From Vulcanimicrobiota bacterium (GTDB lineage: Bacteria > Vulcanimicrobiota > Vulcanimicrobiia > Vulcanimicrobiales > Vulcanimicrobiaceae), in the NCBI GenBank assembly GCA_019232905.1, contig JAFANA010000139.1:1-42248 (forward strand): a stretch of DNA of 42,248 nucleotides. The letters are read 5' to 3'. The stretch's first letter is position 1, and the number at the start of each line of letters is the position of its first letter. This document shows positions 14,742-23,367 of this stretch, piece after piece. The translations under genes were made by a program, and so were the position numbers. The notes under the pieces were generated by a model. The model was not told the DNA's origin. It saw only the letters and a list, made by a program, of their open reading frames with translations, and did no database searches.

Positions 14742-15146
14742 CTACTTAATGTCGCCGCACGAGACGTATGTGCCGAGATCGTCGCCGCTCTTATGGACGT
14801 TGATCGCGTACTTGCCCGACGTTAAATCGCTCAGCTTGACGCCTTTTACGACGGAATCGCCTTTACCGTCAACCGTGTTGACGAGCGCGTATTCCGGTGC
14901 CTTGTTGATGTTGCCGCACGTGCCGATGTGGATGTGCGTCGGCTGCGCAGTATCCTTCGGCGCATTTTTCAGGGTCACGACGACGTGGACGCCGTCGTCT
15001 TGCTGCGTGAGGACGGCGGTGCCGGTTTCGCCGCTGTCATTGAGGGCCTTCATCGGAACGGTGAGGGAATCGGAAGCGGCGAACGCGCAGGCCGGCGCGA
15101 GCATCGCCGCGGCGAGCGCGAACGCTCCCAAACGATAAGCATTCAT
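14742..15146 (-). CDS. small secreted CHRD/Cu-Zn-SOD-like domain protein
   Basis: The 134-residue protein has a Sec signal peptide (MNAYRLGAFALAAAMLAPAC, cleaved after CAFA) and a beta-rich mature domain. Conserved features are LNDSGETGTAVLTQ, PTHIHIGTCGNINKAPEY and GKYAINVHKSGDDLGTYVSC. The histidine pair in THIHIG and the late NVHKS resemble CHRD or superoxide-dismutase-like folds; no enzymatic role is established. I chose the ATG at 15146 because AAAGGAG lies 11 bases upstream and the signal peptide starts there; earlier ATGs at 15185 and 15167 are possible but poorer. A strong terminator follows the gene. Confidence 0.8.
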   Translation of the reverse strand: MNAYRLGAFALAAAMLAPACAFAASDSLTVPMKALNDSGETGTAVLTQQDDGVHVVVTLKNAPKDTAQPTHIHIGTCGNINKAPEYALVNTVDGKGDSVVKGVKLSDLTSGKYAINVHKSGDDLGTYVSCGDIK

Positions 15147-15181
15147 TGCGGTGGAAGCTCCTTTCATCGAGTGAGAACTCA

Positions 15182-18154
15182 TCATGGACAGAGCGAGTTG
15201 CGACCGGTTGACGACGCACCGGCGCTGATGGATTGCTGGTGCAGAGTACAGAACGCGCGCCGCGTGCCTTCCGGAACCGGCGCGTCCGCGCCGTCGATTA
15301 GATCCAGCAGTCCGGTCAAGCGCGTGTTCAGCGTTCCGAATTGCGTCGCGCGCTTTGTTTCGTTCGCGCGTTTCGCGTTCTGAAGCGCGGCATACGTGCT
15401 GTCCATTAGTGCCGCCGTTTCATGCGCCATCTCGTACTGGCGCTGCAGATCCGCAGCGCTCGTGTGGATGCGGGGATCCATCACGAGGATGAGCGGGCGC
15501 GATTGCGACCGGCCGTCGACGGTGAGTTCGACGGTATAACGGCCGGGCACGACGAGCGCGCCTTGCGGTGCCCGCGGCGTTTCGCCCTCATTCGCGGTCA
15601 TCGGCAGATCGACCGTGACCGACTGTGGCGACGTTTCCCGCAAGTCCCACGCGAAGCGGTGTTCGCCGATGCTTGCATCAGGGCGCTGGAACGGACGCTC
15701 CCAATACGACGGCTTGTCGAACTGCATGACCGGCGGCTCCGGATCGTCGCTGGAATAGCGGCGAACGACGTTTCCTTTGCCGTCACGTATCGTGATGACG
15801 ACTCGCTGTGCGGGAGCGTTCAGCGTGTAGTCGAGAATCGCACCCTCCGGCGGATTCTGTCCGTGCGGTTCTTCCGGCGTCAGCGGCGTATCGGTGTTGG
15901 TGTTGCGGCGCACGCGATAGGCGAGCTGCGGCGTGAAGAGATGCGTACCATTGAACCCGCCTTTGCGAGCGAGTTCGCGAAGCGGTTCGACGTCGTCGAG
16001 AATCCAGAAGCCGCGTCCGTGTGTCGCGACGATCACGTCGTCTCCGTGAACGATGATATCGCGCATCGACGTGTGCGGCAGATTGTTCTGCAGCGATTGC
16101 CAGTGCGCGCCGTCATCGAACGAGACGTAGACGTTGCCTTCCGTCGCCGCATACAACAATCCGCGCACTTGCGGGTCTTGACGCACCGCGTTGACCGGCT
16201 CGTCCGGGGGCAAGCCGTTCGTGATGACGCTCCAATGCGAGCCACCGTCACGCGTGCGGTAGATCCACGGATGCAGATCGTCGAGGCGGAAGCGATTCAC
16301 TGCGACATATGCGGTGTTGTCGTCGAAATGCGATGCATCGATTTGCGAGATCTTGCTCCACGCCGTCAACTGAGGCGGCGTAATGTTCTTCCAGTGCGTA
16401 CCGTGGTCGCGCGTGATCCAGACGGATCCGTCGTCGGTTCCGGCCCAGATCGTTCCGGCATGCGTGTACGACGGCGCAAGCGCATAGACGACACCGCGAT
16501 GCGCGCCCTTTTCCGAATCGTCCGACTCAAACGCTTCGATGACCGAAGGCATCGCCCACTTCGCGCGCGTGAGGTCGGGGCTGATCGTATTCCAGTTCAT
16601 GCCGCCGTTGCGCGTCTCGTACACTTGATTGGCACCGAAGTACATCACATGCTTGTCGAAATGATCGAACGCAATCGGTTCCGTGCGCACGACACGGTAC
16701 GGTTTGACTCGCAGCGGGTTCGGTGAGACTTCTTGCGTCTGCGATGTACGCTCGTCGAAATGCTCGACTTTACCGCCGTAGAAATTTCCGGGATGAAGCG
16801 GATCGGGAACGACGTATCCGTACTCTTCGGCGCCTGCCGGATGCCAGTCGCGCTCGTTGACTTGGCCCCAGTCACCGCGGCTCAGCACGCATGCCGAACC
16901 TGAATCCTGCTGACCGCCGCACACCCAGTATGGGAAGTGGTCGTCGGCGTTCACGTGATACATCTGGCCCGTCGGCTGGTTGTACCACGAGCTCCACGTC
17001 TTGGCATGATCGACGGAAATCTCCGCGCCTTGATCCGACGTGAGCGCAATAATGCCAGGATCGTTCGGATTAATCCAGACGCCTTGATAATCGTCGCCGC
17101 CCGGTGCGCCTTTAATCGGAGTGAACGTTTTACCGCCGTCGGTCGAGCGGTAGAGCGATGTGCTCGTCGCATAGACGGTATGCGGATCTTTTGGATCGAC
17201 CGTGACCGTCAATAAATCGCCCGCTCGCGCGCAAACGCGATCGTCGCTGCTCGTCAGCGAGAAATGTTGACCGGCGTCGTCACTGCGATAGATCGCGCAA
17301 CCCGTCGGTGCATCGACGGCTGCATACACGACATTCGTATCCGACGGCGCAATGCCGAGTTCCGAACGGCCGATGCGCGGCGGTAAACCGTTCGTCAATT
17401 TCGTCCACGTGTCGCCGCCGTCCGTCGACTTGAAAACGCCGCTTCCCGCGTGTTGGAACGGCCCCGCTTCCCACGGCGCCGAGCGCGCGGACCAGAGCGT
17501 CGCATACACAACGTTCGGATTCGAAGGATCGATCTGCACGTCGTTTGCGCCCGTATTATCGTCGCGATAGAGCACGCGCTTGAACGTCGCACCGCCGTCG
17601 AGCGAACGATAGACGCCGCGTTCTGCGTTTGGTCCGTACGGATGACCAAGGACAGCTACGAAGAGACGGTTCGGATTCTTCGGATCGACGGCGATTTGCG
17701 GGATCTGTTGACCGTCGCGTAAACCAAGATGCGTCCACGTTGCGCCGGCATCGGTCGATTTATAGACACCGTCGCCGATGGAAAGATCGGGGCGCTGCTC
17801 GCCCTCGCCGCTGCCTGCGTAGATAATGTCGGGATTGCTCTGCGCGACTGCAAGTGCGCCGATCGAACCGGTCGGTTCGTTGTCGAAGAGCGGAACCCAC
17901 GTGCGGCCTGCGTCATCCGTGCGCCAGATTCCGCCATTCACCGCGCCGATATAAAACCGGTTCGGCTGATTCGTCACGCCGGCGACGGCCTTCGTGCGTC
18001 CGCCGCGCAGCGGGCCGATGAATCGCCACTGCATTCCCGCGTACTGCGAGAGCGCGACCGTTTGCGTGCGAGCCGGAAGCGGCAGCACCGAGCTCGTCAA
18101 TGCGGCGAGCACCGCGAGCGCGTAAAAACGACGAAGCGGCATAAATCTCTTCAT
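15182..18154 (-). CDS. secreted sortilin-like (VPS10/BNR-repeat) glycosyl-hydrolase-type protein
   Basis: The 990-residue protein starts with a signal peptide (MKRFMPLRRFYALAVLAALT) and then QWRFIGPLRGGRTKAVAGV. About ten BNR/Asp-box repeats follow in a beta-propeller, for example GGIWRTDDAGRTW, GVYKSTDAGATWTHL, GVYRSLDGGATF, GVFKSTDGGDTWTKL and SLYRSTDGGKTF. A second propeller part has VYETRNGGMNW, SVWITRDHGTHWKNI, WIYRTRDGGSHWSV and VYVSFDDGAHWQSL. The C-terminal 250 residues contain a FAWDLRETSP beta-sandwich segment. The family is often annotated as a glycosyl hydrolase but a substrate is not known. The start at 18154 is favoured by the signal peptide; the frame is open further upstream (to 18346) without protein-like content. 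It ends 35 bases before the CHRD-like gene on the same strand. Confidence 0.92.
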   Translation of the reverse strand: MKRFMPLRRFYALAVLAALTSSVLPLPARTQTVALSQYAGMQWRFIGPLRGGRTKAVAGVTNQPNRFYIGAVNGGIWRTDDAGRTWVPLFDNEPTGSIGALAVAQSNPDIIYAGSGEGEQRPDLSIGDGVYKSTDAGATWTHLGLRDGQQIPQIAVDPKNPNRLFVAVLGHPYGPNAERGVYRSLDGGATFKRVLYRDDNTGANDVQIDPSNPNVVYATLWSARSAPWEAGPFQHAGSGVFKSTDGGDTWTKLTNGLPPRIGRSELGIAPSDTNVVYAAVDAPTGCAIYRSDDAGQHFSLTSSDDRVCARAGDLLTVTVDPKDPHTVYATSTSLYRSTDGGKTFTPIKGAPGGDDYQGVWINPNDPGIIALTSDQGAEISVDHAKTWSSWYNQPTGQMYHVNADDHFPYWVCGGQQDSGSACVLSRGDWGQVNERDWHPAGAEEYGYVVPDPLHPGNFYGGKVEHFDERTSQTQEVSPNPLRVKPYRVVRTEPIAFDHFDKHVMYFGANQVYETRNGGMNWNTISPDLTRAKWAMPSVIEAFESDDSEKGAHRGVVYALAPSYTHAGTIWAGTDDGSVWITRDHGTHWKNITPPQLTAWSKISQIDASHFDDNTAYVAVNRFRLDDLHPWIYRTRDGGSHWSVITNGLPPDEPVNAVRQDPQVRGLLYAATEGNVYVSFDDGAHWQSLQNNLPHTSMRDIIVHGDDVIVATHGRGFWILDDVEPLRELARKGGFNGTHLFTPQLAYRVRRNTNTDTPLTPEEPHGQNPPEGAILDYTLNAPAQRVVITIRDGKGNVVRRYSSDDPEPPVMQFDKPSYWERPFQRPDASIGEHRFAWDLRETSPQSVTVDLPMTANEGETPRAPQGALVVPGRYTVELTVDGRSQSRPLILVMDPRIHTSAADLQRQYEMAHETAALMDSTYAALQNAKRANETKRATQFGTLNTRLTGLLDLIDGADAPVPEGTRRAFCTLHQQSISAGASSTGRNSLCP

Positions 18155-18200
18155 GCCGCCTCTAGTACCGTGTTCCAGTCCCGCTTTCCTTATAGATGTC

Positions 18201-18872
18201 TTAACGTTTGCGCTGTCGCCGCGGATTCGGACGGAACGGCGGACCAACCTTATAGCCGCCCCTGTGCGAAAGCTCCGGATCGACGTCTTCGCAGCCGATC
18301 GGCGTGAAATCTCCGCAGTCGTGCGGGCGCGCTTCATAAATGCCACAGTAGTAGCGTCCGCTCTTCGAACCCATCAGGAACACGCAATTGTCGGCAAGGT
18401 CATCGGTAACTTTGCGCAGCCATCCGACGTGAAAGCCGTCTGCGGACGGGCGCTTGACGATGTATTCATCCAGCGTTTGCTGATACGTCATGCCGAGGTG
18501 ATCCGCGATGCGCTGTACGTCGGCGCGGCTGACGAACGGCTCGTATCCGCTGCAGCACTCGGCGCACCCGGGCGGACAGGTAAGATTATCCGGCATGTCC
18601 TTGAGGTGCTTGCGCGCGAGGTCGATCACTTTTCCGATCGCGCGCACGAATTCGGGGTCGTCGTTATATTTGTACACCCATTCTCGATTGGTGACTTCAT
18701 TCGCGTTGTAGTAACGCGTCGTCTGTTCGTTATAGGTAATGGTGATGTGTTCTTCGGTGATTTCGATCTCTTTGACATGCTCCATCGGGCGCGTGTCGAG
18801 GAGTTCGGGATGGGTCGGCTGCCCAGTGCGGCGGGTGATGTCGCGCAAGCCGATGAGGTCGATTGTTTCCAT
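18201..18872 (-). CDS. YkgJ-family cysteine cluster protein
   Basis: The 223-residue protein has the cysteine pattern of the YkgJ/UPF0153 family: CPPGCAECCSGYEP near residue 90, DNCVFL and YYCGIYEARPHDCGDF, plus GCEDVD near the C terminus. These cysteines are thought to bind a metal ion or Fe-S cluster; the function of the family is not established. The N-terminal 80 residues (with HVKEIEITEEHITITYNEQ) are a separate, less conserved part. The C terminus is basic (PNPRRQRKR). A GGAG ribosome binding site lies 8 bases before the ATG at 18872. It is divergent from the ROK kinase gene. Confidence 0.9.
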   Translation of the reverse strand: METIDLIGLRDITRRTGQPTHPELLDTRPMEHVKEIEITEEHITITYNEQTTRYYNANEVTNREWVYKYNDDPEFVRAIGKVIDLARKHLKDMPDNLTCPPGCAECCSGYEPFVSRADVQRIADHLGMTYQQTLDEYIVKRPSADGFHVGWLRKVTDDLADNCVFLMGSKSGRYYCGIYEARPHDCGDFTPIGCEDVDPELSHRGGYKVGPPFRPNPRRQRKR

Positions 18873-18975
18873 AGCGATAACTCCGTACTTCGCTGCGCGT
18901 TGCGGGTAGGGCCTCGCGGTTTAGTTAAGAATGAAGCTCGCCTGCCACATCCGCTATCGAATGAAGGGGGAGACC

Positions 18976-19935
18976 GTGCGCACGGCAATCGGCGTCGATC
19001 TTGGCGGATCCCACGTTACGGCCGGCGTCGTCAGCGACGACGGTACTATCCATCACCAATACGAGTGCGACCTCGAGGACCTCTCGTTCGACTATGTCAG
19101 CAGAGTTCTCGTCGAGCAGATCAACAGCGCCATCAAAGACGTCGAGGCGAAGAACTGCGTCGGGATCGGTGTCGGTTCTCCCGGTAATATCGAGCCGCGC
19201 TCCGGTGCCGTGCTCTACAGTCCGAACTTCCGCTGGACGAACGTGCCGCTCGGGGAAATGCTTCGCTCGAATTTCGAGCTTCCGGTCTATGTCGCAAACG
19301 ACGCGCGCTGCGCGACGCTCGGTGAGTACACCTACGGCATGGGACGCGGAACGAGGAATTTCGTGTTGCTGACGCTCGGAACGGGCATCGGCGGCGGCAT
19401 CGTTGCCGACGGCGATCTCATCCTCGGGAACCGTTTCGGCGCCGGCGAAATCGGCCACCATCAAATTCGTCCGACCGACGGTTTCGTGTGTAACTGCGGT
19501 AAAATCGGATGCTTTGAAGCGCAAGCTTCGGGAACCGGATTGATCCGGCACGCATTTGCCGTGCAGCCGTCGTTTCCGCGCAGCCGTCTCCTCGACGTCG
19601 ATCGCGATAAGCTCGGATCGAAAAAGATTCGCAAAGCCGCGCAAGCCGGCGATCAACACGCGCTCGCGGCGTGGAAAAACTTCACCTGCGACCTCTCGAT
19701 CGGCCTCGCGAACGTCATCGCGTTCGTGAATCCGGAAGTCATTGCCCTCGGCGGCGGCGTCTCGAGCGCCGCCGATTTCATGCTCGATGCCGTACGTGGC
19801 CGCGTCGATGAACTTACGACGATGGTGCCGCGCGGTACGACGCGCATTGTCGTCGCCCAACTCGGCAACGATGCGGGTCAAGTCGGCGCAGCTACGATGG
19901 CGTTTCGCGGTGGACTTACAACGATAGGTGCGTAA
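18976..19935 (+). CDS. ROK family sugar kinase (glucokinase-like)
   Basis: The 319-residue protein is a ROK-family kinase that phosphorylates a sugar, most likely glucose, with ATP. Motifs are IGVDLGGSHVTAGVV (phosphate 1), IGVGSPGNIEP, ANDARCATLGEYTYGMG, LLTLGTGIGGGIV (phosphate 2), the ROK signature with zinc ligands CNCGKIGCFEA, and NPEVIALGGGVS. I set the start at GTG 18976 because AAGGGGGAG lies just upstream; an ATG at 18961 in the same frame covers that ribosome binding site and is less likely. The SDR gene follows after 12 bases, so the two form an operon. Substrate specificity is not certain from sequence. Confidence 0.92.
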   Translation: MRTAIGVDLGGSHVTAGVVSDDGTIHHQYECDLEDLSFDYVSRVLVEQINSAIKDVEAKNCVGIGVGSPGNIEPRSGAVLYSPNFRWTNVPLGEMLRSNFELPVYVANDARCATLGEYTYGMGRGTRNFVLLTLGTGIGGGIVADGDLILGNRFGAGEIGHHQIRPTDGFVCNCGKIGCFEAQASGTGLIRHAFAVQPSFPRSRLLDVDRDKLGSKKIRKAAQAGDQHALAAWKNFTCDLSIGLANVIAFVNPEVIALGGGVSSAADFMLDAVRGRVDELTTMVPRGTTRIVVAQLGNDAGQVGAATMAFRGGLTTIGA

Positions 19936-19947
19936 CCCAACAGTCTT

Positions 19948-20703
19948 ATGAAAGCTATTGTAACCGGTGCGTCCGGCGGCCTCGGACTTGAATTTGCGAA
20001 GCTGCTCGCGGCGAGCAAATACGATCTCGTGCTCGTTGCGCGCTCCGCGGATAAACTGGAAGCGAATGCGGCGCTCTTGCGCGCCAATCACGGCGTCAAC
20101 GTTGAAAGCGTCGCGCTCGATCTCAGCAAACCGAACGTAGCAGCCGAGTTAGTGACGCGGGTGGCCAGCTGCGATATCCTCATCAACAACGCCGGCTTTG
20201 CGAGTAACGGGCGTTTCGATGAACTCGATCCCTTGCGCATTCGCGACGAGATGATGCTCGACGTCGTAACGCTCACCGAGCTCACACGTGCCTATCTTCC
20301 CGGCATGCGCGCGCGTGGCGCGGGACGCGTGATGAACGTCGCATCGACCGCCGCGTTTCTTCCCGGTCCGTTCATGGCCGTCTATTATGCGTGTAAGGCG
20401 TACGTCTTATCGTTCTCGCAAGCGATTGCAGAGGAACTGCGCGGAACCGGCGTCACGGTAACGTGTCTGTGTCCGGGCGCGACCGAGACCGGGTTCGCAG
20501 ATCGCGCGAATGTGAAAGGTACACTGCTCTTTCGCTTACCGAAGGCCAACGCAGCGAGTGTTGCGCGGGCTGGATATGACGCGATGATGAAGGGCAGGGA
20601 TCTCGAGGTGCCGGGGCTTTCGAACAAGCTCGTCGCGATCTCGCCGAAAATTACGCCGCGACGGATGCTCGTATGGGTATCCCGAAAAGCCGTCGAGAGC
20701 TAG
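19948..20703 (+). CDS. short-chain dehydrogenase/reductase (SDR)
   Basis: The 251-residue protein is a classical SDR. The Rossmann motif TGASGGLG is at residues 6-13, NNAG at about residues 79-82, MNVASTAAFLPG holds the catalytic Ser, and YYACK is the catalytic Tyr-x-x-x-Lys. The segment CLCPGATETGFAD follows, as usual. It reduces or oxidises an alcohol/ketone with NAD(P); the substrate is unknown, although the subgroup is often annotated as DltE-like or acyl-reductase-like. It is 12 bases downstream of the ROK kinase gene. Its last bases overlap the end of a small minus-strand exported peptide gene. Confidence 0.92.
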   Translation: MKAIVTGASGGLGLEFAKLLAASKYDLVLVARSADKLEANAALLRANHGVNVESVALDLSKPNVAAELVTRVASCDILINNAGFASNGRFDELDPLRIRDEMMLDVVTLTELTRAYLPGMRARGAGRVMNVASTAAFLPGPFMAVYYACKAYVLSFSQAIAEELRGTGVTVTCLCPGATETGFADRANVKGTLLFRLPKANAASVARAGYDAMMKGRDLEVPGLSNKLVAISPKITPRRMLVWVSRKAVES

Positions 20704-20831
20704 CGCGCCACGACCTGATGCACGAGTTGATGGAGAGCCGCCGGTATTTCCGGATGCGCCGACGCAACGCTGCTAAGCCCCAACGCGAAGACAACGCTCG
20801 AGCCGATCAAGAGGATGTACTTCATAGTCAT
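20700..20831 (-). CDS. small exported peptide (43 residues), hypothetical
   Basis: A short frame encodes a nearly complete signal peptide (MTMKYILLIGSSVVFALGLS then SVASA) followed by about 18 residues, HPEIPAALHQLVHQVVAR. The N-terminal basic residue, hydrophobic core and AxA-like cleavage site are all in place, which is unlikely to arise by chance. The start may be 20831 (ATG) or 20825 (second ATG, MKYILL). It lies downstream of the MGDG-synthase-like gene on the same strand, 59 bases after its stop, and overlaps the SDR stop by four bases in the opposite orientation. No known family is recognised and no strong ribosome binding site is seen. Confidence 0.5.
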   Translation of the reverse strand: MTMKYILLIGSSVVFALGLSSVASAHPEIPAALHQLVHQVVAR

Positions 20832-20890
20832 CCCATTGTCGCGCTCGGGCCTTGGAGCAGCCTTAGCGGCGGTTGAGAGATACGTGAGAA

Positions 20891-22102
20891 TTACGCCGAC
20901 GCGCGCGCTGTCGTCGATGCGGCGTATACTTGCCGCACCGTGGCCTCATCTTGGGCGGGAATCGTTCCCGTATTCGCAATCTGTGCGATGAGCGCAGCGA
21001 TGCGCCGCGAGCTGCGAACCGGAGCTACCCGCTCCTGATTGCGGCGAATTTCTTCGAGACGATGCGGCGTGCGAATCAGCGTACGCACCGCTTGCACCAC
21101 TTGTCCCGCGCCGTGCAGTGCAATCGCACCGAGTCCGTTGTTGCGAACGAAGTCGACATTACCGCGTTCTTGCCCCGGAACGTAGTCGTACACCACGACG
21201 GGTAATTGCGCCGCGTTTGCTTCCGCGAGCGACCCGGGGCCGGCTTTGGTCACCAGCAAATCGACGGCGCGGAAATATTCCGGAATCTTATTCGTGAAGC
21301 CGAGAACCGTCATCGGCGTGGGCAGCGACGGTTCCATCTCTTCGAGTTTCTGTTTGAGCGGTTCGTTGCGCCCGCATACGACGAGCAAGTGGATCGGCAG
21401 ATTTGCTTTCGCGAGCGCGAGCGTCGTCGGCAGCAGTTTTCCGCCGCCTTCGCCGCCGGCCATCAGCATTACGATCAGCTTGTCTTGCGGCAATCCGAGC
21501 GCATTGCGAAGCTCTTCCTTCGTCCCGACGACGTCATCGAATTTCGGATGAATCGGCTGGCCGAGGAGGCGCGCGCGCGAGGGCGAGACACTTCGCGAGA
21601 GGGCGCGCTCATAGACTTCGCGCGCCGGAACGACTACGGCATTCGCATCCGGCATTAGCCACGACTCGTGGACCTTGCCGAGGTCGGTGATCACCGTGAC
21701 GATGGGAATGTCTTCCATTCCCGCGTCCGCACGCGCGCGAAGAGCCGCGTGGTTGAGGAGTGGATGGACGGAGACGATGACGTCCGGCTTATAACTGAGG
21801 AATAGGTCGCGAAGGCGTTCGCGGTAGAGGGGCTCACAAAAACGAACCAGAGCCCGGTACCGGCGTCTCCCGTTCGTCGCGTAGTAAAGCGCTCCGTAGA
21901 CCGGCGGCGCGTAGCGCAGGGCCATGCTGTAGCCGAGGCCAAGCTGCGTCAACGGAAACGAACAATGAGCAGCGACATCCTCGATGCGATGCTCGAAGGC
22001 AAACGGCTCTTTGATCTCGTCCAGTGCAGCCGTGATCGCGTTTGAGGCGCTTCGGTGGCCGCCGCCGGTATCCGAGATCAAAAAGAGTGCCCGTTTGGTC
22101 AA
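20891..22102 (-). CDS. MGDG-synthase/GT28-type glycosyltransferase
   Basis: The 403-residue protein has the layout of the monogalactosyldiacylglycerol synthase and processive diacylglycerol glucosyltransferase group. The N-terminal part (residues 1 to about 180) has LFLISDTGGGHRSASNAI, DVIVSVHPLLNHAALR and VTVITDLGKVHESWL. The C-terminal GT28 part (about 190-380) has VMLMAGGEGGGKL, GFTNKIPEYFRAVDLLVTKA and GPGSLAEANAAQLPVVVYD. Such enzymes transfer a sugar from a nucleotide sugar to diacylglycerol or a similar lipid at the cytoplasmic membrane. It is ten bases downstream of a fatty-acid-hydroxylase-like gene, which supports a role in membrane lipid modification. The sugar donor cannot be told from sequence. 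Confidence 0.88.
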   Translation of the reverse strand: MTKRALFLISDTGGGHRSASNAITAALDEIKEPFAFEHRIEDVAAHCSFPLTQLGLGYSMALRYAPPVYGALYYATNGRRRYRALVRFCEPLYRERLRDLFLSYKPDVIVSVHPLLNHAALRARADAGMEDIPIVTVITDLGKVHESWLMPDANAVVVPAREVYERALSRSVSPSRARLLGQPIHPKFDDVVGTKEELRNALGLPQDKLIVMLMAGGEGGGKLLPTTLALAKANLPIHLLVVCGRNEPLKQKLEEMEPSLPTPMTVLGFTNKIPEYFRAVDLLVTKAGPGSLAEANAAQLPVVVYDYVPGQERGNVDFVRNNGLGAIALHGAGQVVQAVRTLIRTPHRLEEIRRNQERVAPVRSSRRIAALIAQIANTGTIPAQDEATVRQVYAASTTARASA

Positions 22103-22112
22103 TGATTGGCTC

Positions 22113-22640
22113 CTAGGCCCTCACCGGCGCACGTTTCGAGCGACGGAGAGCTGCATTTCGTACGCGCCGGCTGGTAGGGGCAAGTTTGGCAATCAGGGCC
22201 CGGGCCGGAGCGTCGTAAAAGCGGAAAATGTCGCCAAACTCGATATCGGGGTTTCGGTGATGGCCGTCGTGGTCCTCGGGCAGCACGATTTGGAGCGGCC
22301 GCGCGATCGCGCGCATCCATGCCGGGGTGCGCCATCCGATTTCTGTCGTATGCCGCCACCACACGTGAAGCTGTCCGAGTGCGAGGCCGAGGAGCGCGCC
22401 GGGCCACGAGATCTGCCAAACGAACGCCGCGATCACGAGATAGGGTACTGCGCCGAGAAATCCGTCGAGCAGAACTTCCGGGCTGCGTGAGATAACCGCG
22501 TGATCCCAGTACGAACGTTTGCGATCGTGATGCGTGCGCAAATGCAGCGTGAACCAAAGATGCTGCGGAACGTGATAGAAGAATGTCGATGTAAAATCTC
22601 CTACCACCAATACGATGAGCGTCGCCAGCGCCAGATGCAT
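22113..22640 (-). CDS. fatty acid hydroxylase / sterol desaturase-like integral membrane protein
   Basis: The 175-residue membrane protein carries the histidine boxes of the fatty acid hydroxylase superfamily, which bind a di-iron centre: FFYHVPQHLWF, HLRTHHDRK, LHVWWRHTTEIGW and PEDHDGHHRNPDIEFGDIF. Hydrophobic segments occupy about residues 1-20 and 60-90. It probably introduces a hydroxyl group or double bond in a lipid chain, but carotenoid or other lipid substrates are possible. Ten bases separate it from the glycosyltransferase gene downstream. Its ATG (complement of 22638-22640) abuts the ATG of the divergent lipoprotein gene at 22635-22637, so both starts lie in one ATGCAT; its promoter must lie inside the neighbouring coding sequence, or its true start is elsewhere. 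Confidence 0.85.
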   Translation of the reverse strand: MHLALATLIVLVVGDFTSTFFYHVPQHLWFTLHLRTHHDRKRSYWDHAVISRSPEVLLDGFLGAVPYLVIAAFVWQISWPGALLGLALGQLHVWWRHTTEIGWRTPAWMRAIARPLQIVLPEDHDGHHRNPDIEFGDIFRFYDAPARALIAKLAPTSRRVRNAALRRSKRAPVRA

Positions 22641-23357
22641 GTGAAGCGTTTCCTTCGTCCTAAGACCGTCGTCGTCGTTGTTGTCGCTGCCGCCTTGTTG
22701 TGCGGCTGCTCTTCATCTACCTTCGACCGTACAATGCGCGCACGCTACAGTGCAATTCCTCAACTCGACCGCGTGCTTAACACTGCATTAAGCTGGCCGT
22801 CTCCGGCACGAGTCGACGCGCTTCTCGGAGCGCGGCTCGTAGAAGACGGATCGCATATTTCTTACCCGGAATTGGCTATTGCCCGCGGGGTCATGCGCAC
22901 GAATCCACGGATCACCGCGGCTGGCGCACTCGAACTCGCCCATGCGACCGTGCGCGCGGCTCGTGCCAACGATTTGCCGCCCGAGTTTCTTGCCGCGACC
23001 CTCCTGCAAGAGTCGGCGTTCGACCCCGGCGCCGTCTCCCCCGCGGGTGCCGTGGGCATCGCGCAATTTACGATAGACACGGCGGATTCGTACGGCGTCG
23101 ACCCCTTCGATCCGTTCGACGCAATCGACGGTGCGGCGCGGCTCTTAAGTTCGTACTACCGTCAATATCGCTCGGAGTACGACGACGCGTTCGGTACCAC
23201 ACTCGCCGCATATAACGCCGGGCCCGGTGCCGTGGCCGAGTATCACGGCATTCCCCCGTACGCAGAAACGAAAGAGTATGTCGCGTTGATTTACGAGCGA
23301 TGGGCTCGCATTGCCGGATACGAACGGCGACGACAAGAATTTCGCGCCGACCGTTGA
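22635..23357 (+). CDS. lytic transglycosylase (SLT domain) lipoprotein
   Basis: The 240-residue protein begins with a lipoprotein signal peptide: a valine run, then AAALLCGC with the lipidated Cys at about residue 25. The SLT (Slt70-like) domain covers about residues 110-225. It contains LLQESAFDPGAVSPAGAVGI, where the Glu of ES is the catalytic acid, followed by the AQFTIDTA segment and AAYNAGPGAVAEYHGIPPY. Such enzymes cleave peptidoglycan between MurNAc and GlcNAc in the periplasm. The ATG at 22635 is the closest start; GTG at 22641 is an alternative. The stop is followed 10 bases later by another lipoprotein gene on the same strand. Confidence 0.9.
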   Translation: MHVKRFLRPKTVVVVVVAAALLCGCSSSTFDRTMRARYSAIPQLDRVLNTALSWPSPARVDALLGARLVEDGSHISYPELAIARGVMRTNPRITAAGALELAHATVRAARANDLPPEFLAATLLQESAFDPGAVSPAGAVGIAQFTIDTADSYGVDPFDPFDAIDGAARLLSSYYRQYRSEYDDAFGTTLAAYNAGPGAVAEYHGIPPYAETKEYVALIYERWARIAGYERRRQEFRADR

Positions 23358-23367
23358 AGTTCGCGCC

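Noticed and set aside
15422..16726. Long plus-strand open frame (434 codons) opposite the BNR-repeat gene
   Set aside because: Arg-rich sequence without domains; the minus strand holds many BNR repeats and a signal peptide, so this is a shadow of high-GC codon use.
18925..20091. Long minus-strand open frame (388 codons) opposite the ROK kinase and SDR genes
   Set aside because: No recognisable domain; the plus strand has complete ROK and SDR motifs.
22659..22690. GTC/GTT-rich run that looks like a microsatellite
   Set aside because: It encodes the valine-rich core of the lytic transglycosylase lipoprotein signal peptide and is explained by coding.
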